Shown here: positions 41,586-50,737 of the stretch, piece after piece | Layout: each line of letters begins with the position of its first letter | Position numbering within the stretch: position 1 is the first letter of the stretch | Assembly (NCBI GenBank): GCA_000482145.1 | Contig: AUXH01000013.1 | Coordinates: forward strand, 17,103-81,102 | DNA length: 64,000 bases | From: Strigomonas culicis | Lineage: Eukaryota > Euglenozoa > Kinetoplastea > Trypanosomatida > Trypanosomatidae | Reading direction: 5' to 3' | The notes under the pieces: model-generated | The model's database searches: none | What the model saw: the letters and a program-made list of their open reading frames with translations, nothing else | Told to the model about the DNA's origin: nothing | Made by a program: the position numbers and the translations under genes

Positions 41586-42061
41586 AACTATTGGGCCTGT
41601 TTTTTTTTTATGTTTGATTTGTTTTAATCTGTTTTTCTGTATAAGAATCTATGTGATACTAGCTGGATAATAATGTATGAAGGAAAAGAAGAAGAAAAAA
41701 AAAGAAAAAAATGTACGGTATTATTTTAAAGAAAACAATGATTACAATCTCTTCTTGTTGTTGATGTTTTTTTTTTACTTTTTTATCTATTGGCTTTACT
41801 TTCAGAAAAAAAAGTACTACACTAATAATATCTGTTTGAGAACTATAAAGAAAAAAGAAGAATACTTTTCTTAAAGAAATATATACGTACCTAAAAATTT
41901 CATAAAGAATGAAAGAAAAGAAACAAGAGGAAGAGGAGAACCATGTACGAAGAAGAAGAAAAAAAGATCAAGCATATACATCGTTTTCCTTGCTACACTA
42001 ATAGATATTTCCTTTTTGTTGTGGCTTTTTTTTTTGTTTGTTTGTTTTTTTATTATCATTA
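41586..42061. other. Spacer between SF3A2 and ATM
   Basis: No gene is seen. It is AT-rich with an A-rich purine block at 41678-41709 and mixed T- and A-runs beyond. Confidence 0.6.
41663..41709 (-). promoter_or_regulatory. Predicted trans-splice acceptor for ATM
   Basis: A minus-strand pyrimidine tract (41678-41709) is followed by AG at 41664-41663, giving a 5' UTR of about 77 nt before the ATG at 41585. Confidence 0.45.
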
Positions 42062-42814
42062 TTATCTACTCAGAACAAAAAACAACGCGTAGACGCGTGT
42101 CAGCGGGTTCCAATCGCAGTAGTAGGCCGGCACCTCCGTCCGCTCGCCCTCCTCCTCTGCACTCCTCTCATCGTCTGTCGCCTCGCCCGTCCGTGCTGCG
42201 CTGCGCCCAGGCTCGTACACGAGCACATCCCCTGCCTGCGAACGCAACGCCTTCGCGGGGAACTTGAGGGCGACCGTGCGGTAGCCCTCGCAGGCGACGA
42301 CGAGGTACATGAAGTAGTCGTCCGGTGGCACCTCCACGTACTGCTCGCGGGCAGAGAGCCAGCGATGCAGCGGGCGGCTCGACGTGGCGTGCGCGGCACC
42401 CGCCTGGCTATCCGGGTGGTGAAAGTAGAATTCTAAAAACACTTTGGTCTCGAAACGCACCGCGTCGTGCTCTGTACGGAACGAAAAAAGGGGCTCGCCG
42501 TATTTTTCGTTATGGCGTTTCGCACCCGCGGCTGTGCTGCTCTCGGAGAGGTCCTTCACCACCTGCAGCTGTTCGGCCTTCCGTCGGGCTTCCTCGTTGC
42601 GCTCTTCCTCCAGCCGCAGACGGCGGTCCCGCAGCTGGCGCATCTCAATCTTCTCCAACTGCTTTTGATGGACCTTACCGCTAATGTGTTTAATAAAATT
42701 ATTCTCGTCGGTGCAAAAAATACGGCAGAGGAGACAGGTGACTTTGCCAAGGTGATTCTTTTTATAGTATGGGTTGGAGGACGCCAGCTGCGTCGTGGCA
42801 GTGGACGTATTCAT
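42062..42814 (-). CDS. SF3A2: Splicing factor 3A subunit 2 (SF3a66/Prp11), U2 snRNP
   Basis: A 250-residue U2 snRNP protein needed for branch-site recognition, here mainly in trans-splicing. Residues 14-50 (NPYYKKNHLGKVTCLLC...) match human DPYFMKNHLGSYECKLC. They form the matrin-type zinc finger with C27, C30, H43 and H49, flanked by HISGKVHQKQ. A charged helix follows (52-90). The C-terminal domain carries LSAREQYVEVPPDDY, YLVVACEGYRTVALKFPAKA and WNPLTRVYALFF, matching MSAYEQRIEPPDRRW, YLLMAAEPYETIAFKVPSRE and WNRETKQFFLQF. The long proline-rich tail of animal SF3A2 is absent, and the protein stops just after this domain. An acidic insert (about 205-228) interrupts the last block. Predicted acceptor: AG at 42946-42945 after a tract at 42950-42985. 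Confidence 0.93.
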   Translation of the reverse strand: MNTSTATTQLASSNPYYKKNHLGKVTCLLCRIFCTDENNFIKHISGKVHQKQLEKIEMRQLRDRRLRLEEERNEEARRKAEQLQVVKDLSESSTAAGAKRHNEKYGEPLFSFRTEHDAVRFETKVFLEFYFHHPDSQAGAAHATSSRPLHRWLSAREQYVEVPPDDYFMYLVVACEGYRTVALKFPAKALRSQAGDVLVYEPGRSAARTGEATDDERSAEEEGERTEVPAYYCDWNPLTRVYALFFVLSR

Positions 42815-43405
42815 GTTTTTGTTCTGTTTGTTTTCTGTTTATTATTATTATTACTAAGATGGATTTTGGCTATCTATTAACGAATATACTCTGTTATTCT
42901 GTATTTTCGGTTTGGGATTATGTACTGTGGACCGTGTGTTTGTTCTTTCAAGAAAAGAAAAGTGAGAGAGGGAGAGAGACGCAGTGTTGTCAAGAGAGAA
43001 GAAACCACAAAACAGATTCTTCGTATGGTACGAGGGTTTTTATATGTTCTTTTTTTTTTGTGTGTGTGTTTCTATCATCATTTTTTAGGGGGTTGCTTTT
43101 GTTTTACTATTATTGGATGTTGCGGAAAAGAAATAACAGGGAACACGAGAAAATGAAGTGGATTATTAATATGCGATAATTAGAAAACAGAAAAGAAACG
43201 TATGTATGCATGTAATATGCATCGGCAAAAAAAGAGTCTTCGAACTAACACAATAACCACCAGTAACAGAAACAAAAGAAGAATCAAAAAAAAAAACAAG
43301 ATTGAAAAGTACAATACAAACAATAGTCGCAAAGAAAGACATGTATTTACAAAACAAGAAGAATACTCGTATAATATATGCATAAATATTTTTTTTGAAT
43401 AGTTA
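42815..43405. other. Spacer upstream of SF3A2
   Basis: No gene is seen. It contains the SF3A2 leader with a likely acceptor at 42945 and a GA-rich tract to 42985; the rest is AT-rich. Small ORFs on both strands here are low complexity. Confidence 0.6.
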
Positions 43406-46159
43406 TTATAAGTAGACCTCCTCAGCGCTCTTCACCTCTGCTTTACACACAAAACAGTAAAACTTCATATCTCTATTTTGTTCTTTCAACACATCATAGC
43501 ACGACCCACACAAAATAAAGTGCGAACACGGATGCACCACAATGCTCAGTTTGTTCTTTCGGCAGAGCAAACACCTATCCTTATAACTCTCATAATTCAT
43601 CGTCGCACCAGCATTTTGAAAAGGCGATGGCTGCGGCGCAGCCGTAGGAAAGTACATGTCCAATATATTATTGTTAGCATTACTCGCAGGGCTGCCGGCG
43701 GGGCTCGAGGCATTTTTATTGATGATGCTTGCGTTGTTGCTACTTTGCTTCTTCGCCTCGAGAAATGTTTCAAAGGTGAAGTTCATATTCCGTTGCAACT
43801 GCATAAGGATAGCGTAGAGCGACCCAGTCTTCTCCCATTGCGATTTGTAGTACGCATCCGGACTCGGCGCTGCGCTCTGTTTGTGATTCGCCTTCTCCTG
43901 CGCTTGGCTCGCGAAGTCATCGAAAAGAGCGCTCCACTTGACCTCGCCCGTGTGGGAAGATACCATCAGAGAGGAGAAGCACTCATGATTGTAGTTTCGC
44001 TTCACGGCCGCGGTCGGGTTGCCGCGCAGACAGTCGATGAGGAATATCTTGGGTGGGTATTCAAACTGTTCGTTGATGTTCCGCACAATGTGGTCCGGCA
44101 CAGTCGTGGCCGTCGCGCGGTTGGGGATGATGTGCTCCCGGATGAACGGGTACGTCTCTGAGACAAATCGTTGATACCGCTTCGCGTCCGGATGTGTGAA
44201 AACAATGCGCAGGCGGAGAAACAGCACGGTTTGGCATTGAATCCCCTTCTTACTCCCACCCGCAGTCGTGGTCGTCACATTGGGTGGGAGAAGCACGTTC
44301 GCGCCTGCGGCGGCCGCCATCTGCGAGCTCACCATCACATCACTGTTGTTATGGATAAAGGTCTTGCAGGACATGAAGGAGACCGGCGTCTCCTTGTAGA
44401 TGGGCACAAAGCCATTTAGCGCATTCCGACTTCTATCAAAAATAAAGCGCGTCTGAGGCGGCGGCGACGCCGCCGTCGTCGCGGTGGGGAGTGAAAAAAA
44501 ACAGCCATCGCCGAAGCGGGAGACGTCCCGCAGGATGTTGTACACACGCAATTTGTAGAGGTTATTGCGGCGCGCGAAGATATGTTTGCTGCTAAAGCAG
44601 CGCGGCGCCGCGCCGCTGTGGTACGGACGGAACGTGTCCTTCGCGGTGCCTAACAGAAAAAGATTGTTGGAGCTCGGACCCATCGACGGCGGCGGCGGTG
44701 GCGGCGGCGGAGCGGACTTGGCCGCTTGCGCTTGCTTGTCCGCGGGCCCCGTGCTTTCATACACGTATGAACTCGTAATCACGGTCATGGGCGGCACCGC
44801 GGTGAAGTTCTTGAGCACGACGTTTGTGACGAAGGAGGAAAAGGGTGCCGCGGGCTGCGGCGCCGCAGCCGCCCCGGCCCCCTCCGCGCCCGTACTCAGC
44901 GATCGTCCGCTATTATTATTCAAGTTGTCGCTAAAAATACAGTCGGCCGGACTCGCGAGAAACGCACCTGTGACCGGGTCCAAGTACTCCGCCTTGCGGT
45001 TGATGCCGAACCCACTCATCATGTCTTTATTCAAGAAGCAGCGGTAGCGGCTATAGCACTGCCATGCTTTACCAGTACCGGTACTAGTGGTTTGAATCGT
45101 GTGGGTGGAGGTGGGGGCGTAGATGCATATAATAACCGGTGCGTAGTACTCGCTGCCTTTGTACGTGTACGGTAGCAGGCCTTTGATCTCGTAGTGATCC
45201 TTGCACTGGTAAAAAATAAAACCGGTGCCAAAGGTGGTTTTGAAATTCTGCAGGTCCGCGTTGTGGAAGCGGGCGCCTGTGGGGAGTAACTTTTCGCACC
45301 GCGGCTCGAACCGCACGCCGCCGATCTTGCCACTCGTGTTCGCTGAGAGCAGCGGAGTCGCAAGGGTAAAGGGCGACCCACCATTCCCACTCGTCGATGC
45401 ACTCGTATTGTTATTATTGTTATTATTATTATTATTAGGATCGCGATGCACGTCAACCATGGGCCGCGTCTTCAGGGTGGGAGCCTTCGCCGCTCCTGCC
45501 GCTGGTGGGGTCGCAGAATTACTGCCCGTTGTCGTAGTCACGGGGGGGGTTGACTTTTTGCCTGTCGGTCCCTCATCATCGCTGTCGTCGACGAGAAACT
45601 TGCTGAACTCTTTTCGGTGCGCCGCATTGTTCGGGTTCGCGGCACCAGGCGCCGGCGTGGACGGCTTCAAGTAGCCCTCCGCGTCGGATAAAAGCTTCAA
45701 AATGTTACCCCTCTTCTCTCGTGCCGCGATCTGCGAAGGCCGATCCTCGAAAACATTGCGCTTCATAATGTCGAGCTTCCTATCATTATTCGTGTTATTC
45801 GCATTGCTGTAGAAGTAGTGCGATAGTAGAAAGGCGAGCACCGCATCCCAGTCCATGCCAGCAATGAGGTGCAGAATGGTATCCGCAGCGCCACCGTTGG
45901 CGCCGTTCAGGTCCGCGCCGAACTCATCCACGAGCATCTGGATCTGCTGAAAGTACTTATTCAACTGTACAGTGCTGCCGGTAGCATTCGTTTGATTGCA
46001 GTCGGACAGCAGATCTCGCTTTTTCTCGCCGTGCAAGACGGTGGTGTACAGCAGGGAGAAGTGTGTCGCTGGGTTCAGTGCGTTAACGCGATCTGGATTC
46101 TTCCTCAGAAACGCACGAAGCTCCTCTACATTCCCCTCGGCAGCGAGGCGGAATTCCAT
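43406..46159 (-). CDS. Ankyrin / UEV-like / RING-finger protein, probable E3 ubiquitin ligase
   Basis: A 917-residue protein. The N-terminus has ankyrin-like segments (residues 1-50 and about 90-160, for example AAEGNVEELRAFLRKNP and DTILHLIAGMDWDAVLAFLL). A Thr/Asn-rich linker with an Asn run (242-251) follows. Residues about 290-410 contain YEIKGLLPYTYKGSEYYAPV, resembling the core of UEV domains (GTIPVPYRGNTYNIPI in TSG101), though this is weak. The C-terminus is a C3HC4 RING: CLLC, then CSHFILCGSC, then CFVC, all zinc ligands present in order. This suggests an E3 ligase that may bind ubiquitin or an E2-like partner through the middle domain. The ORF extends to 46252, but a predicted acceptor at 46191 excludes that start, so I use the ATG at 46159. 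Substrate and localisation are unknown. Confidence 0.8.
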   Translation of the reverse strand: MEFRLAAEGNVEELRAFLRKNPDRVNALNPATHFSLLYTTVLHGEKKRDLLSDCNQTNATGSTVQLNKYFQQIQMLVDEFGADLNGANGGAADTILHLIAGMDWDAVLAFLLSHYFYSNANNTNNDRKLDIMKRNVFEDRPSQIAAREKRGNILKLLSDAEGYLKPSTPAPGAANPNNAAHRKEFSKFLVDDSDDEGPTGKKSTPPVTTTTGSNSATPPAAGAAKAPTLKTRPMVDVHRDPNNNNNNNNNNTSASTSGNGGSPFTLATPLLSANTSGKIGGVRFEPRCEKLLPTGARFHNADLQNFKTTFGTGFIFYQCKDHYEIKGLLPYTYKGSEYYAPVIICIYAPTSTHTIQTTSTGTGKAWQCYSRYRCFLNKDMMSGFGINRKAEYLDPVTGAFLASPADCIFSDNLNNNSGRSLSTGAEGAGAAAAPQPAAPFSSFVTNVVLKNFTAVPPMTVITSSYVYESTGPADKQAQAAKSAPPPPPPPPSMGPSSNNLFLLGTAKDTFRPYHSGAAPRCFSSKHIFARRNNLYKLRVYNILRDVSRFGDGCFFSLPTATTAASPPPQTRFIFDRSRNALNGFVPIYKETPVSFMSCKTFIHNNSDVMVSSQMAAAAGANVLLPPNVTTTTAGGSKKGIQCQTVLFLRLRIVFTHPDAKRYQRFVSETYPFIREHIIPNRATATTVPDHIVRNINEQFEYPPKIFLIDCLRGNPTAAVKRNYNHECFSSLMVSSHTGEVKWSALFDDFASQAQEKANHKQSAAPSPDAYYKSQWEKTGSLYAILMQLQRNMNFTFETFLEAKKQSSNNASIINKNASSPAGSPASNANNNILDMYFPTAAPQPSPFQNAGATMNYESYKDRCLLCRKNKLSIVVHPCSHFILCGSCYDVLKEQNRDMKFYCFVCKAEVKSAEEVYL

Positions 46160-46539
46160 CGGTTGCTTCTTTTGAGTATTTCCTCTATTCCTTAAAAAAA
46201 AAATGCTGCTTGTTTGTTTTATTTTTTTACTACTATTGCTGGCAAACAACACCTGGCGTTATGTATAAAGGTGTTGGCCTCTTTCCTTTTTTAGTTATGA
46301 TTAATACTTTTATTTGCTTCTATACGCATATATATAGAGAGAGGGGGGGGGTGAGAATAAAACACATAAAAAAAGGAAAAGATATATATAGATATATATA
46401 TACAACAAGAGAAAAAACCCTGTATCTAAAACACGCATTTTTCTTCACATTATTTTAGCTTTTTGCGTCCATATAAAAGCACAGAGAGAGAAAAAAATGC
46501 AACACTCAGCAAACATAGCAACTACTATTCTATCAGGGT
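46160..46539. other. Spacer between the COG1-like and ankyrin/RING genes
   Basis: No gene is seen. It holds the RING-gene acceptor, a GA/G-rich run near 46335-46352 and TA-rich repeats near 46380-46402. Confidence 0.6.
46191..46203 (-). promoter_or_regulatory. Predicted trans-splice acceptor for the ankyrin/RING gene
   Basis: A minus-strand T-run is followed directly by AG at 46192-46191, about 31 nt upstream of the ATG at 46159 and downstream of the in-frame ATG at 46252. It favours the shorter protein. Confidence 0.45.
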
Positions 46540-49500
46540 TTACGAAGAACGTCCCCAGAATGCGTTCCAAATATTATTGTTTGTGAATTTATTATTATTA
46601 TTATTATTATTATTCGACGGGTTTACAGATGTAGACAGCCCTGCACGACCAGAAGTCTGTTCCAGCGTCTGAGGGGTATTCGCATTCGCATTGCTAGTGG
46701 GGGTCGTAGTAGTAGTACTATAATTCCTCCGCAAAAGTGCGTCCAGTGAAGGTCTTATCATTTTCATTGCACTGGCGGTCGCTGTACGGCCAGTCGTAGC
46801 ATGCGGTGCTGTTGCATCCTGTTGTTTCACGCTCCCGCCTGCCACACGAGCCCCATCAGAGGACGTCGCGAAATTTGAGGCTAACGGCAGCAGCGCAAAG
46901 CGCTCCGTCGCGGGGCTATTCTTTTTGCCTGACGTATTATTATTATTATTATGATTTGAAAGAGATAACGGGATTCTGTTGGTATTATTATTATTGTTGT
47001 TGTTATTATGATCACTCGTATGTCGGATGCCTAACGTGAAAGCGGTGCTCTCAAACACGTTCTGATGCGCTCCCTCGATCGCGTCCGTGAGACCCGCCCA
47101 GACGTCAGCATGCACTTGACTTGCAATCGCATCCAGCAGCGCCTCCCTGCTGCTGTTCGTCTTCGTACTCGCCTGGAAGGTCCGGTGGAGAAACAAAACA
47201 TCAAAATACAATTGCACATAAAAGTAAGAAAACCCTCTTGCTATTTGGCTATTCTGATTACTCACTTCGGAACGGATCGATGGAAGGATATGGTCCTCCA
47301 TTACCGCCTTGATGCGCTGTACGATGGCCGCGTGGAGATCCGTGCTGCCTGGCTGGCCGCTCCGCATCTTGTCAACAAAAAACAAAACGGTCTGCATCTG
47401 TCGAAGGATCACGGTGAGTGGGAAGGATATCTGTTTGGGCACGATTTGCTTCGTGGTCGGATTCTTATAGAACTGCTCCTCATACAGAAAGTAAAAGAGC
47501 TGTTCAACATCATCCGTGTGGACGTCACGCCAAAAGTGAGCCTTCGCCACAAGACGCTCCACCATCGCGCCGTAGGCCGCACGCAGCGCGGAGGAAAACT
47601 CGCGCAGTAGTAGTGCCTGCCACCCTTCCGTCTCGCACTGCGCGTCCAGCAAGCAGACGCGCTGCCGCGCCGCGGCCAGCACCTGCTGGACGCGCGCCTC
47701 ATCCGGCGCGGCGGCCGGCCAGGCCTCCGCCACGTCCGCGAGCGTGCGGCCCGCGACGCGCACCAGCTCGCCCGTCTGAAACAGCGCTACGCACGCGAGA
47801 ACGCGCAGCAGCGGGGCCGTCGGTGGCGCCGCCGCCTGGCTGTCCGCGCGCACCTGCTCCGCCAGCGCCGCGTAGTGAGGCACGATGGCGTTGAAGAAGT
47901 CCGCGACAGCGCCGCCGACGGCGGCGCGCGGGGCGCCCTCCGGGCAAAACGCCGCGCCCTCGCGCAGCAGCGCTGTCAGCTCGCGCAGTACAAAGGCAAA
48001 ATTTGTCTTGAGCGATTCCAAGTTGGCGCGCCGACGGCTCGCTGCTTCGTCTTCACGCCGCCACTGCGCTAACCAGGCGCCGGACAGCAGCGCCTCCGCA
48101 TCCGCTGTGCTTCCAGCATCCGCGCCACGCGCTCTCGTAGCAGCCGTGGCGGTCGTCGTAGTGGTGGAGGCGGGAGCCTCCCCAGGACGCTCTTCAGCGG
48201 GTGTTATCACATCCTTGAATATGGGGTTGCGCTGCAGCATGGCTGCGAAGTCCACCGTGGCATGTCCACTCGCGGTACGACTCTGCGTATCGAGAAACTG
48301 CAACAGCAGAGCCTCATAGGGGCCCTCCAGCCCCACAAAGATGCTGCTTGCCTCGCTGCCCATCAGCTGTGGGTGTGGCGCGTCGTGGCTGCTCGTGGTC
48401 GCGTCGTTCGCCTGCAGCTTTGCGAGGCAGGCGCAGAAGAGCTGAGGGGCGGAGAGCGCGGGACCGCTGTCGGACGCCAGGTGCGCCCACCGCATCGCGG
48501 AAGTCGCGTCCTCGGACGATGCGGTGGACGCGAACAACTGAACCAGTTTTTCTTTTTCAGATTTGTAAACCGAGTCGGAGATGACGCGCAGCAGCCGCTC
48601 GTGAATGAATAAGGCCGTATCCAAACTGTTTCGAATGCAACGATCCAGTTTTTCAACGCCGAGGGCGTTCACAAAGCTGTAAAAGGCGTTGTGGTCGAAA
48701 AAGGTCGTACTTGCCGCAGTATCCGGTGCACAATGGAGCTTCGGGACGATACGATGAAATTGGACAACAACACGGAGCGAGGACGACGATGAGGCGAACA
48801 ACTGCCGAATGCCATTTTGAAACACTTCCGTTTGTATAAACCGAGTGTACGGCTGAAACGCACCAGTACGCTTCGTATCAGGATTCATCGTACGAGCATC
48901 TGCGGTACTAGTAGTAGTGGGAGCAGTGCTATGGCCGAACGGAAGAAGGGCTGTGGCTTGCAGCATCTCTGAAATATACTTCTGTCGTAGGTTGACGTGA
49001 CTTGGATGTGCCGGCTCATCCTCCTTCGCATCCTCCGTGTGTGTGTTTGTATTCACTGCATGGAGCTTATGTCTGAGCTGCAGAAGGTGCTCGATCTTCT
49101 GTACTTCCGTGCGGCTGCCTGCCGCTGCGGCGTAGCTCGGCTGCGCGGCGGTGGCGTGCGCACCGCTTTCTGCAACAGAAAGTGAATCCCCTAGGAACAA
49201 ACATAAGTGGGAAAACAGCATGTACATCAACAGCGAGGCAAACACCAAATCGTCCGTCTGTTGATGATTACTATTGCTACTCGCGTGGTGGTGGGGGAGC
49301 AAACAGCTCCCTTTGATGTCCTCCATGACATGGACAAAGAGCAAAATAAACAAAAAGCGGCTATCCACAACCGTGGTGTTGTTCGCACTAGCGTTAGGAT
49401 GAGAACTAAAGTTTTCCCTCTTTTCCATTTCGTCCACCACAGCGGTGATGCCGTTGGCGCTACGCGATGCGTGGCGGTCGCTCTTATTGTTACTCGTGAA

Positions 49501-50460
49501 GAGCTCCTCCACCGTGGCCTCCACTTGTTTCGCGACGAGCGCGGCCTGCGTGTGCGGCATCGCATCGTACCGGAACATGGCCTTCACCTCCTGCCAACTT
49601 AACTGCAAGACACTCAGAATCGAAAAGCACTCCATCACACACCGTTGCATGCGGCTCGTGTAGCGGTGCTGCCTATCGATTGGTGTCGTCGCAGCATCGG
49701 GTGCGTGGTCGTTTGTTTGAGCGATGTCGAGAAGGATGTGTTTCACATACAGCCGCACCCGCTGCCGCAGGTGGTCAACCACCGTGAAGGCCACCACCTT
49801 CGTGAGCGTCGCCACGGACCGACAAAAAGAATCGATCTCCGCCTGCAGCCATTGGTAGTACGCGGGGGAGTAGCACACGTCGCCACCCGCCGCCTCACTT
49901 TCCGCCGGACGCCCGTCGCTGTGCCGTCCGCTTTTGCGAATCTGTTCGGACAGAGGCGCCAGCTCCTTCTGGATGTACCGCCGCTCGGCCTCCAGCCGCT
50001 CGGCCACCACGCGGAGTGGCTGCGCGTCTGCCGCGGCGTCGCTGTTCCAGTCGATCGCCGCCGCCGGCGCATCCCGCAACGCGCAGAACAGCGAGTCGAT
50101 GCGGAATACCTCCCTTTCATGGGTGTGCAGCGCGGCGCAGGACGCTTCGAGATTCGCCCCCAGGAGGTCCACTGCCGCCGCAGCCGTCTTGCGTGGGTGC
50201 GGCGGCGGTGGCGCCGGCACACGCGGCGTCTCTCGCTTCTCCGATAGCGCGAGCAGGCGCTCGCAGACGCTGCCGAGCCCCGCGATCTCCTTGTAGGCGA
50301 CGATCATGCTCTCCGAGGAGTGGCCGACCGCGTGGTCGATCCGGCGCTGCAGGTCAGCGACATCTTTCTCGAGCTGCGGGAGCAGCTGGCTCTGCACTGT
50401 CTGCGGCGCGTTTTCAATGAAGATGCTGCGCGCTTCTAGCACCGCATCTGCAACGGACAT
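46540..50460 (-). CDS. COG1-like subunit of the conserved oligomeric Golgi complex
   Basis: A 1306-residue tethering-complex-like protein. The N-terminus (ADAVLEARSIFIENAP, then RRIDHAVGHSSESMIVAYKE and IAGLGSVCERLLAL) follows the COG1 pattern of a short EAR segment, then a coiled helix ending in a block like VGERYRDLIEAADTIGQM. Near residue 1080 YVQLYFDVLFLHRTF resembles the COG1 ALQLLYDLRYLN segment. Next comes HADVWAGLTDAIEGAHQN with FESTAFTLGI, resembling LNSNLHRLVQRTSVLFGLV. It has no transmembrane segment or signal peptide, consistent with a peripheral Golgi tether for retrograde vesicles. The C-terminal 130 residues are Asn/Thr-rich. It is longer than human COG1 (980). Other CATCHR subunits (Vps51, exocyst) are alternatives. 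A predicted acceptor lies at 50548. Confidence 0.55.
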   Translation of the reverse strand: MSVADAVLEARSIFIENAPQTVQSQLLPQLEKDVADLQRRIDHAVGHSSESMIVAYKEIAGLGSVCERLLALSEKRETPRVPAPPPPHPRKTAAAAVDLLGANLEASCAALHTHEREVFRIDSLFCALRDAPAAAIDWNSDAAADAQPLRVVAERLEAERRYIQKELAPLSEQIRKSGRHSDGRPAESEAAGGDVCYSPAYYQWLQAEIDSFCRSVATLTKVVAFTVVDHLRQRVRLYVKHILLDIAQTNDHAPDAATTPIDRQHRYTSRMQRCVMECFSILSVLQLSWQEVKAMFRYDAMPHTQAALVAKQVEATVEELFTSNNKSDRHASRSANGITAVVDEMEKRENFSSHPNASANNTTVVDSRFLFILLFVHVMEDIKGSCLLPHHHASSNSNHQQTDDLVFASLLMYMLFSHLCLFLGDSLSVAESGAHATAAQPSYAAAAGSRTEVQKIEHLLQLRHKLHAVNTNTHTEDAKEDEPAHPSHVNLRQKYISEMLQATALLPFGHSTAPTTTSTADARTMNPDTKRTGAFQPYTRFIQTEVFQNGIRQLFASSSSSLRVVVQFHRIVPKLHCAPDTAASTTFFDHNAFYSFVNALGVEKLDRCIRNSLDTALFIHERLLRVISDSVYKSEKEKLVQLFASTASSEDATSAMRWAHLASDSGPALSAPQLFCACLAKLQANDATTSSHDAPHPQLMGSEASSIFVGLEGPYEALLLQFLDTQSRTASGHATVDFAAMLQRNPIFKDVITPAEERPGEAPASTTTTTATAATRARGADAGSTADAEALLSGAWLAQWRREDEAASRRRANLESLKTNFAFVLRELTALLREGAAFCPEGAPRAAVGGAVADFFNAIVPHYAALAEQVRADSQAAAPPTAPLLRVLACVALFQTGELVRVAGRTLADVAEAWPAAAPDEARVQQVLAAARQRVCLLDAQCETEGWQALLLREFSSALRAAYGAMVERLVAKAHFWRDVHTDDVEQLFYFLYEEQFYKNPTTKQIVPKQISFPLTVILRQMQTVLFFVDKMRSGQPGSTDLHAAIVQRIKAVMEDHILPSIRSEVSNQNSQIARGFSYFYVQLYFDVLFLHRTFQASTKTNSSREALLDAIASQVHADVWAGLTDAIEGAHQNVFESTAFTLGIRHTSDHNNNNNNNNTNRIPLSLSNHNNNNNTSGKKNSPATERFALLPLASNFATSSDGARVAGGSVKQQDATAPHATTGRTATASAMKMIRPSLDALLRRNYSTTTTTPTSNANANTPQTLEQTSGRAGLSTSVNPSNNNNNNNNKFTNNNIWNAFWGRSS
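46590..46614. repeat. Coding ATT repeat (Asn run) in the COG1-like gene
   Basis: An ATT run near the 3' end of the gene, read as consecutive Asn codons about 20 residues before the C-terminus. Confidence 0.9.
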
Positions 50461-50737
50461 GGCTTCTTGTTCGCTTGTTTACTTGTCTTTTTTTTTGTTT
50501 ATTTGTTTTTTCTTTCTATTCAGAATCGATAAAAATTATTTCCTTTTCTTTTAAGAGAAAAGGAAAAAAGAAAAAAGAGAGTGAAAGAGAGAAAGGTGAG
50601 AGCGGGGGACATGTGTACATGCTTACTCCTAACAATAATGTACAAAGAAGCAGATCGATGAAAAGCAATTAAGAAACAAAAACAGCGCTTTTTTTCTGTT
50701 TTTTTTTTGTTGTTGTTGTTTTGCATGTTCGCCACTG

